A stretch of 32,967 nt of DNA from Desulfobacterales bacterium (GTDB taxonomy: Bacteria > Desulfobacterota > Desulfobacteria > Desulfobacterales > B30-G6): NCBI GenBank assembly GCA_029940035.1, contig JAOZRT010000008.1, positions 5,505 to 38,471 on the forward strand, read 5' to 3'. Under the pieces are notes generated by a model that made no database searches, was not told where the DNA came from, and worked only from the letters and a program-made list of their open reading frames with translations. The position numbers and the translations under genes are program-made. Each line of letters begins with the position of its first letter. Positions within the stretch are counted from its first letter, which is position 1. Shown here in pieces: positions 1 to 7,084 of this stretch.

Positions 1-703
1 GTGCAGTTGAAGAAACCGGATGGCCGATGCCAACCGCTTGCCCATTGCGCAAGGCACACTGCTTGAGCCGGGTCAGCTCCTTCAGCACGGCTGATTCCTC
101 CCGCACGTTGTCCAGAAAAATGCGTCTGCTCAATGTAGGAATGCCGAATGATGTTGAGATGGCGTGCGCCTTTGAGTGGCTCGATGTCCAGCTGTCCACG
201 AAAAACAGCTTTTTCTGCTTGACGATTTTCAGAGCTTTGCCGACGTCATCGCTGCTTTCCGTAAATTTTGACCCCATGTGATTGTTGACCCCCACGGCAT
301 GGGGGATATTGCGGATGTTCTCCTCCATGACCTTTGTAACCCGATCAGGGCCGTCGCCCACGTACAGGGTGCCAGGGCCGGGATCTTGAACCGTACTGTA
401 AGGCTCCATGGGTTGGTGGAGCATAACCTCATACCCCACCCTGTTCATTTCCTCGGCCATCTCGAGGGAATATGGCAGGTGAGGCAATATGGAAAACGTC
501 AGGGCAATGTCTATTTCCATGAATTCCCTGGCCCGGGTACGGCTCTGGCCGATATCGTCGATAATGAGGGCTATTTGAGGGCGCCGCGCCGTCCCCCACA
601 GGGAAGCCATCCCGGCGGCCGACACCTCGCCCACTCGGCCGTAGCCGGCCAGGAAACCTCCCAGTGCCAGCCCGCACTTGCAGATAAAGCGCCTGCGGTT
701 CAT
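1..703 (-). CDS. divergent polysaccharide deacetylase family protein (YibQ/DUF610-like), C-terminus truncated by window edge
   Basis: Absent from the ORF track because it is open to the edge. Reverse-strand translation from ATG at 703 is MNRRRFICKCGLALGGFLAGYGRVGEVSAAGMASLWGTARRPQIALIIDDIGQS...LTFSILPHLPYS...MLHQPMEPYS...PGPGTLYVGD...AVGVNNHMGSKFT...LFFVDSWTS, without stops to position 1. The IALIIDDIG, LHQPMEP and NNHMGSKFT motifs are typical of the divergent polysaccharide deacetylase family. The N-terminus has a twin-arginine-like RRRF. Confidence 0.85.
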   Translation of the reverse strand, partial: MNRRRFICKCGLALGGFLAGYGRVGEVSAAGMASLWGTARRPQIALIIDDIGQSRTRAREFMEIDIALTFSILPHLPYSLEMAEEMNRVGYEVMLHQPMEPYSTVQDPGPGTLYVGDGPDRVTKVMEENIRNIPHAVGVNNHMGSKFTESSDDVGKALKIVKQKKLFFVDSWTSSHSKAHAISTSFGIPTLSRRIFLDNVREESAVLKELTRLKQCALRNGQAVGIGHPVSSTA

Positions 704-1042
704 GCCTGCCTGTCTATTCTTTTCATTAGAAACAGTCATTCGCATTTAAGAACATTATTCCTAACCCAAAACCCGGGATGTAAAACACCCTCTGTGTTGA
801 TATGTGTTTTTACTGTATAAAGGGGTATTTGTCAATAGGAACACAACATATTGACAGATGTGTATCATATCAAGTAACACATAGCTGAATTGATGGAATC
901 CCTTGCTCAAGCTTATTATGGTAGCATTGAAGGGGGTGAATGAGAAATTAGCATACAGCTCGAAGCTCATGGCAGATAGCAGGCTATGAGCTACAGGCTG
1001 ACAGCTATGACCTGTCCCAGGAAACCTTATCCGGAGAGCGAC

Positions 1043-1462
1043 ATGAAAAAATCATTTCAAATCCACCCGGTCGGATGGATACATAAAAAAGAAAGCAACA
1101 TTACCATAGAAATTGAACCCCAATACACGGGCGCCCTGCTGGGGATGGAAACGTTTTCACACATCCTGGTGTTCTACTGGTTCCATGAGAACGATGATGC
1201 TGAAAACAGGAGCATCCTCCAGGTCCGGCCGCGCAAGAACCCCAAGAACCCGTTGACAGGTGTTTTTGCCACCCATGCCCCGGTGCGGCCCAACCTGATT
1301 GCCATTACGACCTGCAAAATCGAATCCATTGACGGCGCCTTCATCAGGATTGATGACATCGACGCCCGTGATGGGTCGCCGGTGGTGGATATCAAGTGCT
1401 ATCTCCCTGAAAAAAAGGCCCTGGAAGACTTGAAACTGCCGGACTGGATTACTCGGGACTGA
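1043..1462 (+). CDS. trmO: tRNA (N6-threonylcarbamoyladenosine(37)-N6)-methyltransferase TrmO / TsaA (UPF0066) family
   Basis: MKKSFQIHPVGWIHKKE...LLGMETFSHILVFYWFHEND...LQVRPRKNPKNPLTGVFATHAPVRPNLIAITTCKIESIDG...DIDARDGSPVVDIKCYLPEKK matches the TsaA/TrmO signature. The start is taken at the internal ATG (1043) rather than at 986. Confidence 0.85.
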   Translation: MKKSFQIHPVGWIHKKESNITIEIEPQYTGALLGMETFSHILVFYWFHENDDAENRSILQVRPRKNPKNPLTGVFATHAPVRPNLIAITTCKIESIDGAFIRIDDIDARDGSPVVDIKCYLPEKKALEDLKLPDWITRD

Positions 1463-1496
1463 AGAAACCTACTCTGTGAATACAGGCTCCCGGGAT

Positions 1497-1980
1497 TCAC
1501 CCTATAGTTGCATAAACAACATGGCAAATAAGTAGTTACTCATTAACACCGGGTAATATCTGGATTCCCGCCTTCGCGGGAATGACGCGACCGGCTGAGT
1601 ATCTGTCATTCCCGCGAAGGCGGGAATCCAGAATGATCATTAAACCGTGAGTGTCCGCGCTTATTGAGAAGTTACGCAAATAATAGGTAATGATCTGTTA
1701 TCATAAGCAATATTGTAGCGATTGCGTCATTTCCTGGATATTCCTACAGGTGAATTCATCCGGCTTCGCTCTTCGAGCTACGCCGAGACAAGAAGGATGA
1801 CGTCTATTTCGCCATGTTGTTTACCCTGCAGGAAAGCCGGAGAACTTCAGATTCTGTGTTGCTGAGGGTTCGAACCAGTCTTCGCTCTTCGAGCTACGCC
1901 CCGACAAGGTAAAAAACTACGACTTTACCCTCAGACGCCTTGACTCTGAAGCCCTCCGGCTTTTGCAACGTTAGGGTTCA
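1497..1980. repeat. MITE-like dispersed repeat, copy A (about 480 bp, carries a nested insertion)
   Basis: Ends ACCCTATAGTTGCATAAACAACATGGCAAA...and (revcomp) AACCCTAACGTTGCAAAAGCCGGAGG. Interior shares long stretches with copies at 10761-10965 and 20886-21151. Confidence 0.8.
1531..1667. repeat. nested repeat with 27-bp inverted arms (CTGGATTCCCGCCTTCGCGGGAATGAC) inside copy A
   Basis: Arms at 1560-1586 and 1605-1631 are reverse complements. The flanks AGTTACTCAT and AATGATCATTAAACCGTGA recur inverted at 6750-6812. Confidence 0.75.
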
Positions 1981-2007
1981 TTGAGTATATTCCCTAAATG
2001 GGCATAA

Positions 2008-2419
2008 TTGATGGAACTTACCGGACAAATCGAAAGAGTCACCTTTACCAGTGAAGAAACCGGCTACACCATTGCCCGGGTCAAGGTCTATGGTCAACGC
2101 GATCTCGTAACCGTGGTCGGCAACATCATGTCCCCTGCCCCCGGTGAAATCCTGAAAATGATTGGGGAGTGGGCCCATCACCCCTCATACGGCGAGCATC
2201 GTTAAAGAATTCGGCAAGGAGACGCTGGACATCATCGAGCACCAGGCCGAAAGGCTGTCCGGTATCAGCGGCATCGGCAAAAAACGCATCGCCATGCTCC
2301 GCATGGCCTGGTAGGACCAGAAAGAGATCCGCGATGTCATGCTCTTTCTGCAGTCCCACGGCGTCAGCTCCGGCTATGCAGCCAAAATCTTTAAAACCTA
2401 TGGCGCACGGCTAATTTAG
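2008..2419 (+). pseudogene. RecD2-like (RecD/TraA) helicase N-terminal remnant
   Basis: MELTGQIERVTFTSEETGYTIARVKVYGQRDLVTVVGNIMSPAPGEILKMIGEWAHHPSYGE, then a +1 frame shift near 2198 to IVKEFGKETLDIIEHQAERLSGISGIGKKRIAMLRMAW*DQKEIRDVMLFLQSHGVSSGYAAKIFKTYGARLI*. It contains a deletion, a frameshift and an in-frame TAG, and no motor domain follows. Confidence 0.8.
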
Positions 2420-2587
2420 TTTCGGAACGTTACTTTGCCAAACGCTATAACAATTGACACATGCAGGCTTTTTCTTTATTCTGTCGACATAGACCGTTTG
2501 GACTTTCAGACCGCATATTATTAAACCGAAACATTAGCTTGGGGATTTTTTTCTTCTATATCCCGAGCGCAACTATGAGGAATGCCC

Positions 2588-3745
2588 ATGGAATTCACCC
2601 TTTCCACGGAACAGGAAATCCTGAGAGACTCGGTGAGGAGTTTTGCCGAAAATGAAATCAAGCCGGTAGCCCGCGAACTTGACAAAAAAGAGATGTTTTC
2701 CAACGAAACCATGCAGAAAATGGCCGAACTAGGCCTTTTCGGCATATTTGTCTCTGAAGCGTACGGGGGCCAGGGAATGGATTACGTTTCCTACATCATC
2801 GCCACCGAAGAAATCGCCCGGGTGGACGGCTCCCATGCCGCCACTGTAGCGGCCGGCAACTCCCTGGGCATCGGGCCGCTGTACTATTTCGGCAGTGAAG
2901 AGCAAAAAAGGAAATACCTGCCCCGGCTCTGCAGCGGGGAGTCCCTGTGGGGGTTCGGCCTGACCGAAGCCAACGCAGGGTCCGATGCTGCCAACAGCAG
3001 CACCAACGCGGTCCTAGACGGCGACGAATGGGTCATCAACGGCAGTAAAATTTTCATCACCAACGCCTCCACCGATATTTCGGCGGGTGTCACCGTGCTC
3101 TGCAAAACCGGAACGCGCGAAGACGGCAAACCCGAACTGTCGTGTATTCTGGTGGAGTCGGGCACGCCCGGATACACCGCCCGGGAAATGCATGACAAGA
3201 TGATGTGGCGGGCCTCCAACACCAGCGAGCTGTTTTTCGAAGACTGCCGGGTCCCCAAAGAGAACCTTCTGGGAACCCAGGGCCACGGCTTTCACCAGAT
3301 GATGCAGACCCTCGACGGGGGAAGGCTTTCCATCGGCGCCATGGGGCTGGGGGGCGCCCAGGGGTGCTTTGACATGGCCCTTAAGTACGGCAACGAACGG
3401 GAGCAGTTCGGGCGCCCCATTGCCAACTTCCAGGCCAATGCCTTCAAACTGGCCGACATGGCGGTAGAGATCGAATGCGCCCGACTGTTGCTCTACAAAG
3501 CCTGCTGGCTGCGCGACAACGACCTGCCGTTTTCCAAGGAAGCCGCCATGGCCAAGCTTTACTGTTCCGAAGTGATGTACCGATGCGCCAACCACGCGGT
3601 TCAGATCCACGGCGGTTACGGCCTCATGCGCGAATACGACGTGGAGCGGTTCTACCGCGACCAGAAACTGCTGGATATCGGTGAAGGCACATCTGAAGTG
3701 CAGCGCATCGTCATTTCCAGGCATATCGGCGCCAAATGTCTATAA
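2588..3745 (+). CDS. acyl-CoA dehydrogenase
   Basis: MEFTLSTEQEILRDSVRSFAENEIKPVARELDKK...WGFGLTEANAGSDAANSST...YGNEREQFGRPI...QIHGGYGLMREYDVERFYRDQKLLDIGEGTSEVQRIVISR. Confidence 0.95.
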   Translation: MEFTLSTEQEILRDSVRSFAENEIKPVARELDKKEMFSNETMQKMAELGLFGIFVSEAYGGQGMDYVSYIIATEEIARVDGSHAATVAAGNSLGIGPLYYFGSEEQKRKYLPRLCSGESLWGFGLTEANAGSDAANSSTNAVLDGDEWVINGSKIFITNASTDISAGVTVLCKTGTREDGKPELSCILVESGTPGYTAREMHDKMMWRASNTSELFFEDCRVPKENLLGTQGHGFHQMMQTLDGGRLSIGAMGLGGAQGCFDMALKYGNEREQFGRPIANFQANAFKLADMAVEIECARLLLYKACWLRDNDLPFSKEAAMAKLYCSEVMYRCANHAVQIHGGYGLMREYDVERFYRDQKLLDIGEGTSEVQRIVISRHIGAKCL

Positions 3746-3778
3746 AAAGTTTTGGCGCTTTTTTATAACAAAATCAGA

Positions 3779-3806
3779 AACCACAAAGGCACAAAGAACA
3801 CAAAGT
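3779..3806. repeat. dispersed AAACCACAAAGGCACAAAG-type repeat, copy 1
   Basis: aaaccacaaaggcacaaagaacacaaag; similar copies at about 15525 (+) and about 16844 (inverted). Confidence 0.7.
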
Positions 3807-3842
3807 TTAAATATAAAACAGCGCCTGTAAGGAGAGTTGAAA

Positions 3843-4481
3843 ATGGAAAACAATAACCGCAAACCGCCCATCAATGTGGACTATTTCGAAGACCTGACCG
3901 GTGAAATTTCCAAACCCGGAGAGACCCCGATCGAAAGCGTCGGGGAACGGCTGAATGTGCTGAGAAAGGAAAAGGGCCTCTCTCTCGCGGAACTGTCAAA
4001 GTTGACCGGGTTCGGTGTTGACTTTCTGGAAGATATCGAGTTGAACCGGGTGCAGCCCCAGTTGGGGACGTCCATCAAACTCTCCAAGGCCCTGGACAGC
4101 GCCTTCGGCAGGATCATTTCCGGCCAGGGAAACCGTCTTTACTCCGTGACCCGCAAGGACGAAAAGGTCCAGATCAGCCGTTCGACGTCCAAAAAGGGCC
4201 AGAAGGAAGTTTACACCTACATGAGCCTGGCGCCGGACGTCAAGGGCCGCCACATGGAAGCGTTGATCGTCGAACTGAAAGAGAACCCGGACGAGGAAAT
4301 GTCGGTCCATGCCGGTGAGGAATTCATCCATGTCCTCAAAGGGGTGGTCAACCTTAAAATCGGCGCGGATACGTTTGACCTGGAACCCGGGGACAGCGTG
4401 TACTACCTTTCTACAACCCCCCACATTATCGCCGCTAAAAAAGACGAAGCCACCATTCTGGCGGTGCTCTACGGTCGATAA
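3843..4481 (+). CDS. XRE-family transcriptional regulator with C-terminal cupin domain
   Basis: N-terminal HTH (GERLNVLRKEKGLSLAELSKLTGFGVDFLEDIELNRVQPQLGTSIKLSKAL) and C-terminal cupin (HAGEEFIHVLKGVVNLKIGADTFDLEPGDSVYYLSTTPH). ATG at 3843 is preceded by aaggagag. Confidence 0.9.
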   Translation: MENNNRKPPINVDYFEDLTGEISKPGETPIESVGERLNVLRKEKGLSLAELSKLTGFGVDFLEDIELNRVQPQLGTSIKLSKALDSAFGRIISGQGNRLYSVTRKDEKVQISRSTSKKGQKEVYTYMSLAPDVKGRHMEALIVELKENPDEEMSVHAGEEFIHVLKGVVNLKIGADTFDLEPGDSVYYLSTTPHIIAAKKDEATILAVLYGR

Positions 4482-4522
4482 AAGAATGCGCCGCCCTTTT
4501 TGAAAGAGTGGCGCATTCTTTT
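4480..4522 (+). terminator. intrinsic-terminator-like palindrome after the XRE-cupin gene
   Basis: aaaagaatgcgcc / ggcgcattctttt inverted arms overlapping the stop codon. Confidence 0.75.
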
Positions 4523-4557
4523 ATTCTACGCGACTTCGTCGCTATTCCATTCGGATG

Positions 4558-4631
4558 ATGGGGTCAAGTCTCCGTTTGACCTTTTATGGATTGTACAGAT
4601 TAGAAAAGGTCAAACGGAGACTTGACCCCAT
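4558..4631. repeat. perfect 28-bp inverted repeat (REP/BIME-like)
   Basis: atggggtcaagtctccgtttgacctttt (4558-4585) and aaaaggtcaaacggagacttgaccccat (4604-4631). Confidence 0.9.
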
Positions 4632-4672
4632 ATTTTTGTAATTGGACATTGATTATCGAAGGTTGAATATTA

Positions 4673-5176
4673 TTATTTTGAGCGACCTGTAACCAGCAGC
4701 AGACCATAGGCAGCCAGCCCGCCGATAAAAAAGGCTACCAGATCATACACATCAAAGGTGCCCTTTTGGAAATAGGCCCGGGTGTTTTCCAGGAAGGGGA
4801 TGTGTTCGAAAAAGTCCGGCGTCAGTCTCACGGCCAGGGTTTTGTATTTCTGGCCCAGTTCGAAACAGCAATTCACCATCAGCCAGAACACGCAGATGAC
4901 CAGATACCTGCTCTTGCCCGACCTGAAGAAGGATCCCGTGATCAGGCTGAAGGAGAGCACGTGAAAAAAAGCCGGCAGCCGCAGCCCTAAAGAACCTAAA
5001 AGAGGTGTGCTTGTATCGAATATCTTAAGGTGGATGCCGAAAAAACGGGTGAAATAGACCTGGTCCGGCGACCGGTCCACGACATACACCAGCGCCCCCA
5101 GCAGCAACAGAAAAATGCCTGCCAGAAGCTGGGCCCTGCTGTGGACAATCACTATTCCCTTGCTCGAAATTGGCAT
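4673..5176 (-). CDS. VanZ-like integral membrane protein
   Basis: Several hydrophobic helices and the VanZ-like region SRYLVICVFWLMVNCCFELGQKYK followed by a C-terminal helix. Confidence 0.6.
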   Translation of the reverse strand: MPISSKGIVIVHSRAQLLAGIFLLLLGALVYVVDRSPDQVYFTRFFGIHLKIFDTSTPLLGSLGLRLPAFFHVLSFSLITGSFFRSGKSRYLVICVFWLMVNCCFELGQKYKTLAVRLTPDFFEHIPFLENTRAYFQKGTFDVYDLVAFFIGGLAAYGLLLVTGRSK

Positions 5177-5271
5177 AGCAAACCAATAACAGAATTATCC
5201 CTTTTGTGCACTCAATTTCAGCATACCACTCGACCCCTTGGTCCCCGGACCCCTTGAACTCGCTAATCAGT

Positions 5272-5300
5272 TTGACAAGATTTCATTTCTATTGTAGTAT
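5272..5300 (+). promoter_or_regulatory. putative sigma70-type promoter upstream of the exported acidic protein
   Basis: TTGACA (5272-5277), 17-bp spacer, TAGTAT (5295-5300). Confidence 0.55.
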
Positions 5301-5366
5301 TACTGAACTGTAAAAAATCACCTTATGGTCTATCTTTTTCAATTTTAAACCCAAGGAGGTCTGCCC

Positions 5367-5990
5367 ATGATTATTCAAAGAGCCGGAGTTCTCAAATATT
5401 TACGTTATTTAGGCATTTTCTGCGCCCTAACCATGGGCTTTTTCAGCATCGTGGCCACCAGCGAGGATGATGTCGAGGATGCGTTGGATCTTACCTTTGA
5501 CAAAGATTTCGATCTTACCGTTGAAGAAATAACGGTAGATAAAACCACTGAAACCACGGCAGCCGAAGTATTTGAAGAATGTGAATTGGGCTTGACCGTC
5601 AATGACGGCATTGCCAACCTTGAGGATGCAGATGTTCCGGATATGGATATCGACAATGTTACCCTGAATGCGTTTGAGGCGCGGTACAAAGATGCCACAT
5701 GGGATCCGGGCAATGAAACCCTCACATGCGAGGTCAGCCTCACCCAAGTAGGAGGGGATGGCACCAATGACATCACCGTAGGTCCGATTACCATCACCCA
5801 AAGCAGTGCAACATGGTCACCGTGGATAACGATTACACCGGCGGACGTAAGCGCCATCAATTATTATCTTCAAAATCGCGACGCGGCTTTCGACCTCTGC
5901 GTTGAGTGTGATGATAACGCTAGCGCCATAGACACCTTCTCCGTCACGTTCGAAGTGAATTTTGATGTGAACATTGAAGGTTCTTTATAA
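5367..5990 (+). CDS. hypothetical exported acidic protein
   Basis: ORF preceded by aaggagg. Hydrophobic N-terminal signal (LKYLRYLGIFCALTMGFFSIVA) followed by an acidic, Thr/Asp-rich, probably beta-rich domain. Confidence 0.7.
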   Translation: MIIQRAGVLKYLRYLGIFCALTMGFFSIVATSEDDVEDALDLTFDKDFDLTVEEITVDKTTETTAAEVFEECELGLTVNDGIANLEDADVPDMDIDNVTLNAFEARYKDATWDPGNETLTCEVSLTQVGGDGTNDITVGPITITQSSATWSPWITITPADVSAINYYLQNRDAAFDLCVECDDNASAIDTFSVTFEVNFDVNIEGSL

Positions 5991-6076
5991 CGTAATTAAC
6001 GGTCTTCCCCGGTGGTGGTTACTTTCTGTGCAAACGTAAGGAAATAGCTTTCAAGTAAGCGATTGCAGGGGAAATA

Positions 6077-6129
6077 TAAAAAAAGGCGCGAGGATGATTT
6101 ATAATAAATAATTCCCGCGCCTTTTTTTA
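6077..6129. terminator. terminator-like hairpin
   Basis: aaaaaaaggcgcgagg ... cccgcgccttttttt arms with A and T tracts on either side; lies between converging genes. Confidence 0.65.
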
Positions 6130-6165
6130 AATGATAGAAAAAATTAATACTTTGAATAGCGCCTT

Positions 6166-6417
6166 TTAGTTGAAAACACTGCCCGCCTGTCGACGTTCAA
6201 TACCTTCTAAAGCAAAATAGCCGAAATAAGAGGGGTCGAGGGACTTGCGGCGCTCCTCTCCCTGGTAAACATCCTCTTCGGATTTCCTTCTTTCAATACC
6301 TTCCAGGGCAAAATAGCCAAAATAAGTGGGGTCGTTTTCCTTCCTGCGTTCCTTGCCAATGTATTGAGCCTGTGTGGCTTTTTTATGATTCATTTTGAAT
6401 TTTTCCCAATTTGTCAT
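6166..6417 (-). CDS. small protein with duplicated ERRK-x-DP[TS]YFGYFALEGIERR motif
   Basis: From ATG at 6417: MTNWEKFKMNHKKATQAQYIGKERRKENDPTYFGYFALEGIERRKSEEDVYQGEERRKSLDPSYFGYFALEGIERRQAGSVFN. Preceded by RBS aaaggaga. Confidence 0.65.
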   Translation of the reverse strand: MTNWEKFKMNHKKATQAQYIGKERRKENDPTYFGYFALEGIERRKSEEDVYQGEERRKSLDPSYFGYFALEGIERRQAGSVFN

Positions 6418-6749
6418 GAATGTCTCCTTTGTTTGCAATATTAACCCGGCAATATCATACCCTAATAGAAAATCTTGAGAATGCATCTATTGTCGTATTT
6501 CTGAAAAACAGTTAGTCTATTTAATCGCCGGTTTAAAGGTGCATTCCATGCCCGATTGGCTTGGAATGATTACGCTAATCACTACAAACATCGTGCCAAA
6601 CAGACAAAAATGCCTTTAACTGTTCGTTTTTTATAATTATTTTTGATGTTCCGGTTAAATATCCTGGAAACCAAAGGCCCGTATGGTGGACATTGCTTGC
6701 ATATTGTGCTTACATAAAACGCACATAAACAGCCCAGTGGTAACTTTTT

Positions 6750-6812
6750 AATAAGCGCGGGCATTCACGGTTTAATGATCATTCTGGATTCCCGGGGTTT
6801 ATGAGTAACTAC
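6750..6812. repeat. second copy (inverted, arms collapsed) of the nested repeat seen at 1531-1667
   Basis: ataagcgcgggcattcacggtttaatgatcattctggattcccgg...atgagtaactac matches the reverse complement of the flanks at 1531-1667. Confidence 0.7.
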
Positions 6813-7084
6813 ACCCAGTGAAGAGGAGAATAACCAATATCCAATAACGAACAATCAATGTCCGAGTTAAGGCAATGGCATGCGGCACACGGTTTCGCGA
6901 ATCGCCTGAATTCGCTCGGGTCCCCACAAGGGGCACCCCTACGTGATCATTGAAAATTGGGTGTTGATTATTGGATACTTAAGAGTCGCTATGAACACTC
7001 AAAAAAAAACTAACACCTGACCTGCGGGAATTCTTCTCCCTTGTCCAGGGTGCCATCCAGGTCAACCCGTTCAATGCGGAACGT

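Noticed and set aside
278-820. 180-aa plus-strand ORF
   Set aside because: Antisense to the divergent polysaccharide deacetylase, whose translation shows clear family motifs.
1861-1885. GGTTCGAACC-like sequence suggestive of a tRNA T-arm
   Set aside because: Part of the MITE-like repeat (also in copy C); no tRNA cloverleaf can be assembled around it.
2317-2319. In-frame TAG in the RecD2 remnant as a possible pyrrolysine codon
   Set aside because: The same gene also has a deletion and a frame change and no motor domain, so ordinary pseudogene decay is simpler.
3014-3724. 236-aa minus-strand ORF
   Set aside because: Antisense to the acyl-CoA dehydrogenase.
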